Position numbers and translations under genes: made by a program. A DNA stretch of 14,485 bases, from assembly GCA_035604475.1 (NCBI GenBank), contig DATNIJ010000300.1, positions 1-14,485 on the forward strand, given 5' to 3'. The number at the start of each line of letters is the position of its first letter. Within the stretch, counting starts at the first letter, position 1. A model generated the notes under the pieces. It was not told the DNA's origin. It saw only the letters and a program-made list of their open reading frames with translations, and did no database searches. This document shows positions 1 through 5,645 of the stretch, piece after piece. This stretch comes from DASPPM01 sp035604475 (lineage in GTDB: Bacteria; Pseudomonadota; Alphaproteobacteria; JACZXZ01).

Positions 1-113
1 GCGCAAGGCGCATGCATGCCGAGGGGCGAGAAAGAGGAGGGTCCTGATTTTTCGCTTGTCGGCAACGGGACGCGCGCTCAAAGTGACAAGGGCTGTCTCG
101 TGCAGGGGAAGCG

Positions 114-365
114 ATGATGCGGAGTCTCCTTGCGGCGATCATGTTTGCCGCCGGCCTGGTCTTGATCGCCGCTCCGGGCGTCGCGGCTCCTTGCGACGTC
201 GAGATGCTAAAGGTCGAGTCGCGATTGCAACACGTCTTGGATCCCGGACAGCGACAAGTGATCGAGGCGCTGCTCGATCAGGCCAGGCGCGCGCTCACTT
301 TGCGCGAGCCCGATCGCTGCATGATGGACGTGAACAAGGCGAAGCACGCGCTGCGCATGAGGTGA
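114..365 (+). CDS. Small exported two-cysteine protein, function unknown
   Basis: I do not recognise a family. The 83-residue product begins with an Arg at residue 3, a hydrophobic core at about residues 5-20 and an Ala-rich stretch ending near A24/A25, which is a convincing Sec signal peptide. The mature part would be about 58 residues with exactly two cysteines, C27 right after the likely cleavage site and C69. The segment between them is rich in Leu, Arg, Glu and Gln and looks helical, so a helical hairpin closed by a periplasmic disulfide is a reasonable inference. Two ATG codons lie in tandem at 114 and 117. The ribosome binding site AGGGGA (104-109) suits 117 slightly better (7-nt spacing against 4), so the true product may lack the first Met. 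A possible terminator hairpin follows, so it may be transcribed alone. Confidence 0.72.
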   Translation: MMRSLLAAIMFAAGLVLIAAPGVAAPCDVEMLKVESRLQHVLDPGQRQVIEALLDQARRALTLREPDRCMMDVNKAKHALRMR

Positions 366-376
366 GCGAGGCCGCA

Positions 377-398
377 AGGGAGCGGAACTTCGCTCCCT
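377..398 (+). terminator. Hairpin after the small exported protein gene, possible terminator
   Basis: AGGGAGCG (377-384) pairs perfectly with CGCTCCCT (391-398) around a 6-nt loop, giving an 8-bp GC-rich stem that starts 11 nt after the stop codon at 363-365. No T-run follows, so it is not a textbook intrinsic terminator. It may be a weak terminator, a transcript 3'-end stabiliser, or chance. Confidence 0.4.
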
Positions 399-473
399 CG
401 CGCACCGTTGCGGAATCGCCGCCTGCTCCTATCTCTTGAGAGAGGACAACCCAAGGTCGAACGGAGCCAGGAG

Positions 474-1220
474 ATGCCGGACAAGGTGGCGCTGCCGGAG
501 ACGGCGGAAGTCGAGACGGAAGAGGAGATTGTCGGCCCACCGATCACTTTCGGCCAGCGCATCCGCGCCTATTTCCTCGCCGGCATGCTGGTGGTCGCCC
601 CCATCAGCATCACCTTCTATATCGCCTATCTCATGCTCAACTTCGTCGACTCGCACGTGACGCCGCTCATCCCGGCCCATTACAACCCGAACAACTACCT
701 GCCTTTCGGCATTCCGGGCCTTGGCCTCATCATCCTCCTCGTCGTCATCACGCTCATCGGCGCCATCACGGCCGGCTACATCGGCCGCGTCTTCGTGCGC
801 CTCTCGGAGATGCTGCTCAAGCGCATGCCGGTCATCCGCGGCATCTATGGTGCGGTGAAGCAGCTCGTCGAGGCGGTCTTCTCCCACAAGGCCAGCGCCT
901 TCCGGCAGGTCGTGCTGCTCGAGTGGCCACACGAGGGGAGCTGGACGATCGGCTTCGTCACCGGTGCGGTGGCAGGCGAGATCCAGGCCCGGCTCCCGGC
1001 GGAGCTCATCAGCATCATGGTGCCGACGACGCCCAATCCCACGGGCGGTTACATCGTCTTCGTGCCGCGCGAGAAAGTCATCCCGCTCGAGATGAGCGTC
1101 GATGCGGCGATGAAGATGATCCTCTCGAGCGGCATCGTCGTGCCGCCCGATGCCGCGGCGCTTGCGGCGACGGCGATACGGGCGGCACCGGCGCGCGCGG
1201 AGAAGGCGGAGGTCCGCTAA
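474..1220 (+). CDS. DUF502 family two-helix inner-membrane protein
   Basis: The product is 248 residues. It has an acidic cytoplasmic-like N-terminus (about 1-28), a first membrane segment at about 33-56 and a second at about 80-104. Between them is a short Pro/Asn-rich loop. After the second helix comes a soluble domain with the family-typical PVIRGIYGAVKQ stretch (about 119-130) and a later TTPNPTGGY segment. DUF502 proteins are widespread in proteobacteria and plants, and their biochemical role is not established. The ATG at 474 is chosen because GGAG (463-466) sits 7 nt upstream. A TTG at 408 in the same frame would add 22 residues overlapping the hairpin at 377-398 region and lacks a ribosome site. 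In many alphaproteobacteria a DUF502 gene lies near recG/mfd, and that neighbourhood is seen here too. Confidence 0.88.
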   Translation: MPDKVALPETAEVETEEEIVGPPITFGQRIRAYFLAGMLVVAPISITFYIAYLMLNFVDSHVTPLIPAHYNPNNYLPFGIPGLGLIILLVVITLIGAITAGYIGRVFVRLSEMLLKRMPVIRGIYGAVKQLVEAVFSHKASAFRQVVLLEWPHEGSWTIGFVTGAVAGEIQARLPAELISIMVPTTPNPTGGYIVFVPREKVIPLEMSVDAAMKMILSSGIVVPPDAAALAATAIRAAPARAEKAEVR

Positions 1221-1267
1221 GCTGCGGCCGTAGCGTCATCTCAAGCGCTGGGCTATTCTCCGCCACC

Positions 1268-2158
1268 ATGGAAGACCCCTACAAGGTCCTGGGCGTTGAG
1301 CGCACCGCCTCCGAAGACGCGATCCGTGCCGCCTACCGCAAACTGGCGAAGCGCCTTCATCCCGACCTCAATCCCGGCAAAAAGGACGCGGAGGAGCGCT
1401 TCAAGACCGTCTCCGCCGCCTATGCGCTGCTCTCCGACCCCGAGAAGCGCGCGCGCTTCGACCGCGGCGAGATCGACGCGAGCGGCGCCGAGCGGCCGCC
1501 GGAGCGCCGCTTCTACCGCGACTTCGGAGATGAGGTCGTGCACGGCAAATATCGCGCGCAGTCCTTTGGGCCGGACGATCTCGAGAGCATCTTTGGCGCC
1601 GCCTTTCGCGACCGTTTCGGGCATGGCTTCGCGGCGCGCGGTCAAGACGTGCATTATTCGCTCACGGTCGATTTTCTCGAGGCCGCGAATGGTGCGGTGC
1701 GCCGCCTCGGGCTGCCGGACGGCCGCACGCTCGACGTCACCATCCCCGCCGGGCTCAAGGACGGGCAGGTCCTCCGCCTCAAGGGCCAGGGCCTTCCAGG
1801 CGGGGATGAGGCACCGGCAGGCGACGCGCTCATCGAGGTCAGCATCGCCCCCCATCCGCTTTTCCGGCGCGAGGGAAACGACGTGGTGTTGGAGTTGCCC
1901 GTGACGCTCAAGGAAGCGGTGCTTGGCGCCAAGCTCGAGGTGCCGACCGTCAAGGGGCCGGTCACGCTGACAATCCCGCCCAACTCGTCGAGCGGCACCC
2001 GTCTTCGCTTGAAGGGCAGGGGTATTTCGGGCGGGCACCAGTACGTCGTGCTCAAGCTCGTCCTGCCGCACGACGGCGAGCCCGAGCTCGCCAGCTTTCT
2101 CGAGCGCTGGCAGCCGCGCCATCCCTTCGATCCGCGCAAGGGGATGAGGACGCCATGA
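1268..2158 (+). CDS. cbpA: CbpA-type DnaJ-class co-chaperone
   Basis: This 296-residue Hsp40 would stimulate DnaK ATPase activity and deliver unfolded clients. The J domain covers about residues 1-68 and carries the obligatory HPD motif at 31-33. A linker of roughly 55 residues follows without the zinc-finger CxxCxGxG repeats of DnaJ, so it belongs to the class B/CbpA group. The two beta-sandwich substrate-binding domains run from about G125 (GQDVHYSLTVDFLEA) to about 283, with the repeated 'DG..L.LKGQG.PGG' and 'G..LRLKGRGI' signatures. The ATG at 1268 begins the J domain directly, and no strong ribosome site is visible. The reading frame is open further upstream, but that part overlaps the DUF502 gene in another frame and is not J-like. 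The stop codon overlaps the next start as ATGA (2155-2158), indicating translational coupling to cbpM. Confidence 0.92.
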   Translation: MEDPYKVLGVERTASEDAIRAAYRKLAKRLHPDLNPGKKDAEERFKTVSAAYALLSDPEKRARFDRGEIDASGAERPPERRFYRDFGDEVVHGKYRAQSFGPDDLESIFGAAFRDRFGHGFAARGQDVHYSLTVDFLEAANGAVRRLGLPDGRTLDVTIPAGLKDGQVLRLKGQGLPGGDEAPAGDALIEVSIAPHPLFRREGNDVVLELPVTLKEAVLGAKLEVPTVKGPVTLTIPPNSSSGTRLRLKGRGISGGHQYVVLKLVLPHDGEPELASFLERWQPRHPFDPRKGMRTP

Positions 2159-2517
2159 TGCGCTTGGATGCGATCGCAGCGCTCTTTCCCGACCTCGAGA
2201 CGGTCGAGCTGATCACCTGGGTCGAGCGCCGCTGGGTCGAGCCGGAGCCGGCCGAGGACGGCGGCTGGGTCTTCCACGACATCGACGTGGCGCGGGTGCG
2301 CCTCATTTACGACCTGCGCCGCGAGCTCGAGGTGGCGGAGGAGACGGTACCCCTCGTGCTCTCGCTGCTCGATCAGCTCTACGAGCTCCGCGCCACGCTC
2401 AAAAGCGTAATGCATGCGATCGAGGGCCAGCCGCCCGAAGTGCAGGCCGCCGTCGCCGCAGTCCTCGAGGAGCGCTCGATAAGCGGCGATGCAAGCCGCG
2501 AAGGATCGCCGCGGTGA
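2155..2517 (+). CDS. cbpM: CbpM-type chaperone modulator (MerR-like fold)
   Basis: The 120-residue product matches the CbpM family: an early helical segment, the aromatic 'ITWVERRWVEPE' stretch near 20-31, then 'GWVFHDIDVARVRLIYDLRRELEV' (roughly 37-62), which resembles the MerR-type recognition region. A C-terminal helical part follows. In E. coli, CbpM binds the J domain of CbpA and inhibits its activity and DNA binding. The pairing with the gene just upstream, through a 4-nt ATGA overlap, fits that role. The first two codons are both ATG (2155, 2158), so the start could be one residue later. The C-terminal tail (SISGDASREGSPR) looks disordered, and its coding DNA holds the ribosome site of the next gene. 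The gene ends in a GTGA overlap with it. Confidence 0.88.
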   Translation: MMRLDAIAALFPDLETVELITWVERRWVEPEPAEDGGWVFHDIDVARVRLIYDLRRELEVAEETVPLVLSLLDQLYELRATLKSVMHAIEGQPPEVQAAVAAVLEERSISGDASREGSPR

Positions 2518-3059
2518 CGGCGTTCCTCATCCTGACCGCCATCGGCAAGGATCGGCCGGGGCTGGTGAGCGCGCTCTCCGAAGAGATCGCGGCCCATGGC
2601 GGCAACTGGCTGGAAAGCCGGATGGCGCGCCTGGCCGGCGAGTTTGCGGGGATCGTTCGCGTGAGCGTGCCGGCCGCAAATGCCGAGGCCCTCGTGACGG
2701 CACTTCGCGGTCTCGAGGCCCGGGGCTTGCGCGTCACGGTCGAAAGGGGGGCTGGCGAGGTGGGGGCAGCCGTCCGCGCAGGGCTCAAGCTCGAGCTCAT
2801 GGGGCAAGACCATCCCGGCATCATCCGCGACGTCACCCATGCGCTGGCAGCACTAGGCGTCAACATCGAGGAGCTGACGACCCAGATCGAGAGCGGCTCG
2901 ATGTCGGGCACGGCGCTCTTTCGCGCAAGCGCGCGCTTGAGCGCGCCGGCCCAAGTGAAGGCGGCCGAGCTGCGCGAGAGCCTCGAGCGGCTCGCGGGCG
3001 ATCTGATGGTCGAGATCTCCCTGGACGAGGCCCCGGCAGCGGGCGAAGGCGGGAAGTAG
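2514..3059 (+). CDS. Tandem ACT-domain protein, GcvR-like
   Basis: The 181-residue product contains two ACT domains. The first starts at residue 3 with the ligand-loop signature GKDRPG (11-16). The second starts near 91 with GQDHPG (97-102) followed by IIRDVTHALAALGVNIEEL. This length and layout match the glycine cleavage repressor GcvR and its homologues, which bind small ligands or partner regulators and have no DNA-binding domain of their own. The ligand here is unknown, and no gcv genes are in the window. The start is GTG at 2514, supported by AAGGA (2501-2505) 8 nt upstream and by the GTGA overlap with cbpM. The coupling suggests co-expression with the CbpA/CbpM chaperone pair. The acidic tail after about 172 is probably flexible. 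Naming it gcvR would overstate what can be seen. Confidence 0.85.
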   Translation: MTAFLILTAIGKDRPGLVSALSEEIAAHGGNWLESRMARLAGEFAGIVRVSVPAANAEALVTALRGLEARGLRVTVERGAGEVGAAVRAGLKLELMGQDHPGIIRDVTHALAALGVNIEELTTQIESGSMSGTALFRASARLSAPAQVKAAELRESLERLAGDLMVEISLDEAPAAGEGGK

Positions 3060-3065
3060 GACGCC

Positions 3066-3199
3066 GCTCCCTCACCCGGCTCGCTACGCTCGCCACCCTC
3101 TCCCGCTTGCGGGAGAGGGAAGGGGCCCGTCGCGAAAGCGACGGGAAGGGTGAGCGAGCGCCCGGACGTTGCATCGATCGCTTCCGCCCCTCACCCCGA
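3066..3199. repeat. Compound palindromic repeat, copy A, between convergent genes
   Basis: The junction between the ACT gene and recG is made of nested inverted repeats. Hairpin 1 is CCCTCTCCCGC (3096-3106) with GCGGGAGAGGG (3109-3119). Hairpin 2 is CCCGTCGC (3126-3133), loop GAAA, GCGACGGG (3138-3145). They are joined by AAGGGG. An outer stem GCTCCCTCACCC (3066-3077) pairs with GGGTGAGCGAGC (3148-3159) with one C-C mismatch, enclosing both hairpins. After a short spacer, CTCACCCCGA (3190-3199) matches the end module of copy B (9148-9157) in reverse complement and includes the recG stop codon. Copy A lies inverted relative to copy B. It is likely a dispersed genomic repeat that also serves as a bidirectional terminator. 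The family name is not known to me. Confidence 0.85.
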
Positions 3200-5272
3200 T
3201 CTCAAATACTTGATCGCCGCGTCGCGCTCGAAGAGGTAGAGGAGGGTGCGGATCGCATGTCCGCGCGGGCTCTTGAGCTCGGGGTCGCGCTCGAGGGCAA
3301 GCCGCGCATCGTCGCGTGCCGCGGCGAGGAGCTCCTGGTGCGCCGCGAGATCGGCCAGGCGGAAGTCGGGGAGGCCGCTTTGCCGCGTTCCGAGGATCTC
3401 GCCCGGCCCGCGCAGGCGGAAGTCCTCCTCGGCGATGCGGAAGCCGTCGTCCGTCTCGCGCAGGATGGCGAGGCGCGCCCGCGCCGTCTCGCCGAGCGGC
3501 GTGGCGTAGAGAAGGAGGCAGGTCGAGGCCGTTTGGCCCCGCCCGATGCGGCCGCGCAGCTGGTGGAGCTGGGCGAGCCCGAAGCGCTCGGCATGCTCGA
3601 TCACCATGACGCTCGCCTCGGGCACGTCGACGCCGACCTCGATCACCGTGGTGGCGACGAGGATGCGGAGCGGGCCGCGCTGGAAGGCCTCCATCACCTT
3701 ATCCTTCTCGCTTCCCTTGAGGCGTCCATGGACGAGGCCGACCAGCCCGGGAAAGATGCCGGAGAGCTGGTGATAGCGCTCGGTCGCGGCGGCGAGGTCG
3801 ATCGCCTCGGACTCCTCGACGAGCGGGCAGACCCAATAGATTTTGGCGACCTTGTCGAGCGCCCGCCTGAGGGCCGTGATCACCTCCTCGAGGCGCTGCA
3901 AGGGGAGCGTGCGGGTGTCGATCGGCTTGCGGCCCGCCGGCTTCTCGATGAGGCAAGAGACGTCCATGTCGCCATAGGCGGCCAGCATGAGGGTGCGGGG
4001 GATGGGAGTTGCCGTCATCACCAGCATGTCGACGACGCGGCCCTTGGAGGCGAGCAGCAGGCGCTGGTGCACGCCGAAGCGGTGCTGCTCGTCGACGACC
4101 GCGATCGCGATGTTCTTGAACGCCACCTCCTCCTGGAAGAGGGCATGGGTGCCGATCGCGATCTCGATCGAGCCGTCCTTGAGGCCGGCGAGGACAACCT
4201 CGCGCGGCTTGCCCTTGTCGCGCCCGGTCAGAAGGGCCAAGCGCACGCCCGCCGCTTGGGCGAGGGGGGCCATGGTCTGGAAGTGCTGGCGCGCAAGGAT
4301 CTCGGTTGGCGCCATCAAGACACCCTGCGCGCCCGCCTCGACGGCATTGAGCAACGTCAGGAAGGCGACGATCGTCTTGCCGCTGCCGACGTCGCCTTGC
4401 AGCAGGCGCAGCATGCGCGTCTCCCCGGCCATGTCGGCGAGGATGTCGCGCACGGCCGCCTCTTGCGAGCGGGTGAGGGCAAAGGGGAGGGCTGCCAACG
4501 CCTTCGCGCGCAGGCGGCCATCGCCCTTGAGCGGACGGCCGGCGAGCCGGCGCTGATGCGCGCGCACCAGTGCCACCGCGAGCTGGTTGGCGAAAAGCTC
4601 GTCATAGGCGAGGCGCGCGCGGGGCTTGGTCGAGTGATCGAGGTCGGCCTCGCTCTCAGGCGCATGGGCCTTCATGAGCGAGGCGTGCCAGTCCGCCCAA
4701 CCTTGGCGCGCGTGATAGGCGGGGTCGATCCACTCGGGCAGCTCCGGCGCGCGCGCGAGCGCTGCGCGCACGGTCTTCCCCACCATCTTGAGGGTGAGCC
4801 CCGCCGTGAGCGGGTAGACCGGCTCGACTCGCTTGAGGCTTTCGAGCTCTGCGAGCGTGCCGATGTGGTCCGGGTGCGTGATCTGCAGGCGGTCGCGGAA
4901 GCGCTCGAGCCGGCCGCTCACCACGCGCTCAGCACCCACCGGCAGCACCTTCTCGAGATAGTCGGCGCGCGCGTGGAAGAAAACGAGGAAAAGAAAGCCG
5001 GTCTCGTCGCGGCAGCGCACGCGATAGGGCAGACGCGGATTGCCGGGTGGCTCATGGCCATCGATCCAAAGGGTGAGTGTGGCGATCTTGCCCTCTTGCG
5101 CATCGCGGATCTTGGGCGCGTAGCGCCGGTCGATGAGTCCGCTCGGCAGGTGCCAGAGCAGCCCCACGACGCTTCCGCCGGCCAAGCGCTCGTAAAGCTT
5201 CTTAAGCCGCGGGCCGACACCCGCGAGCGAGGTCACGGGTGCAAACAGGGGATAGAGGATTTGCGGGCGCAT
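3191..5272 (-). CDS. recG: ATP-dependent DNA helicase RecG
   Basis: RecG is a double-stranded DNA translocase that remodels stalled replication forks and branched recombination intermediates. The 693-residue product has the full architecture. An N-terminal wedge/OB region covers about 1-250, including 'TSLAGVGPRLKKLYERL' and the later 'ERVVSGRLERF'. Then come Walker A GDVGSGKT (293-300), DEQH (394-397), TATPIPRT (420-427), TTVIEVGVDVPEA (about 541-553) and QLRGRIGRG (571-579), followed by the C-terminal TRG-like segment. The ATG at 5270-5272 gives the standard MRP.IL.PLFAPV beginning. The gene is divergent from sdhE across 86 bp. The last codons, reading Ser-Gly-stop (TCGGGGTGA on the coding strand), coincide with the arm of repeat copy A, so the C-terminus may have been reshaped by repeat insertion. 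All catalytic motifs are intact. Confidence 0.97.
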   Translation of the reverse strand: MRPQILYPLFAPVTSLAGVGPRLKKLYERLAGGSVVGLLWHLPSGLIDRRYAPKIRDAQEGKIATLTLWIDGHEPPGNPRLPYRVRCRDETGFLFLVFFHARADYLEKVLPVGAERVVSGRLERFRDRLQITHPDHIGTLAELESLKRVEPVYPLTAGLTLKMVGKTVRAALARAPELPEWIDPAYHARQGWADWHASLMKAHAPESEADLDHSTKPRARLAYDELFANQLAVALVRAHQRRLAGRPLKGDGRLRAKALAALPFALTRSQEAAVRDILADMAGETRMLRLLQGDVGSGKTIVAFLTLLNAVEAGAQGVLMAPTEILARQHFQTMAPLAQAAGVRLALLTGRDKGKPREVVLAGLKDGSIEIAIGTHALFQEEVAFKNIAIAVVDEQHRFGVHQRLLLASKGRVVDMLVMTATPIPRTLMLAAYGDMDVSCLIEKPAGRKPIDTRTLPLQRLEEVITALRRALDKVAKIYWVCPLVEESEAIDLAAATERYHQLSGIFPGLVGLVHGRLKGSEKDKVMEAFQRGPLRILVATTVIEVGVDVPEASVMVIEHAERFGLAQLHQLRGRIGRGQTASTCLLLYATPLGETARARLAILRETDDGFRIAEEDFRLRGPGEILGTRQSGLPDFRLADLAAHQELLAAARDDARLALERDPELKSPRGHAIRTLLYLFERDAAIKYLRSG

Positions 5273-5301
5273 CTCGTATGGGCGCTATGCTCACGTGGCT
5301 G

Positions 5302-5330
5302 CTGACAGGAGGCACTCGAGGCCTTATATC
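5302..5330 (+). promoter_or_regulatory. Sigma70-type promoter candidate for sdhE-mfd
   Basis: CTGACA (5302-5307, five of six matches to TTGACA) is separated by exactly 17 bp from TATATC (5325-5330, four of six matches to TATAAT). Transcription would begin near 5337, about 22 nt before the sdhE ATG. It sits inside the 86-bp divergent gap between recG and sdhE, where a promoter is required. The AT-rich box is palindromic enough that a minus-strand -10 (TATAAG) for recG could overlap it. Confidence 0.55.
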
Positions 5331-5358
5331 CTACACGCGGCCAACCCCGGATGAGAGA

Positions 5359-5631
5359 ATGCCTGATTCCCGCGCCCCTCGCTTGAAGCGCCTTTATTTT
5401 CGCAGCTGGCACCGGGGGACACGCGAAATGGACCTGTTGCTGGGGCGTTTCGCCGAGTGCTGTCTCGACGAGCTGAGCGAGGCGGAGCTCGGCCAGTACG
5501 AGGCCTTGCTCGAGGCCGCCGACCCGGACATCTATGGCTGGATCGCGGGTGAGACGGTGCCCCCGCAGGCTTTCGACAACGCTGTCCTGCAACTTATCAG
5601 AAACTTTAAGATATCTCGTGTAGGTGATTGA
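5359..5631 (+). CDS. sdhE: SdhE, FAD assembly factor for succinate dehydrogenase
   Basis: SdhE (DUF339, formerly YgfY; Sdh5/SDHAF2 in mitochondria) binds the SdhA flavoprotein and promotes covalent attachment of FAD. The 90-residue product has the family-defining RGTREMD segment near residues 20-26 (the RGxxE motif that contacts SdhA), preceded by 'RLKRLYFRSWH'. It is followed by the helical stretch with 'LSEAELGQYEALLEAADPDIYGWI'. The ATG at 5359 is chosen because it gives the usual length. The frame is open upstream to 5239, but that part overlaps the recG start and the promoter and has no family similarity. A modest GGA at 5349-5351 could serve as ribosome site. The stop codon at 5629-5631 lies just 14 nt before the mfd ATG. 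The sdh operon itself is not in the window. Confidence 0.94.
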   Translation: MPDSRAPRLKRLYFRSWHRGTREMDLLLGRFAECCLDELSEAELGQYEALLEAADPDIYGWIAGETVPPQAFDNAVLQLIRNFKISRVGD

Positions 5632-5645
5632 TTATTCTATATTTT

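Noticed and set aside
10..19. Perfect palindrome GCATGCATGC
   Set aside because: Ten bases of alternating sequence can arise by chance, and nothing around it suggests a binding site. Positions 1-113 otherwise hold only the ribosome site of the first gene.
408..473. TTG start giving a longer DUF502 protein
   Set aside because: No ribosome site; the ATG at 474 has GGAG at proper spacing and the family normally begins with a short N-terminus.
3060..3199. Repeated palindromes considered as a CRISPR array or structured riboswitch
   Set aside because: There are no regularly spaced direct repeats or unique spacers, no cas genes, and the position after stop codons of convergent genes does not fit a riboswitch.
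2489..5305. Very long plus-strand open frame covering the recG region
   Set aside because: It is antisense to an intact recG, its translation is Arg/Gly/Glu-rich without any domain, and it exists because GC-rich codon use suppresses stops in the opposite strand.
5628..5645. TTG start for mfd overlapping the sdhE stop
   Set aside because: The purine-rich AGGTGA directly abuts it, too close for initiation, and the six added residues are not family-like; kept only as an alternative.
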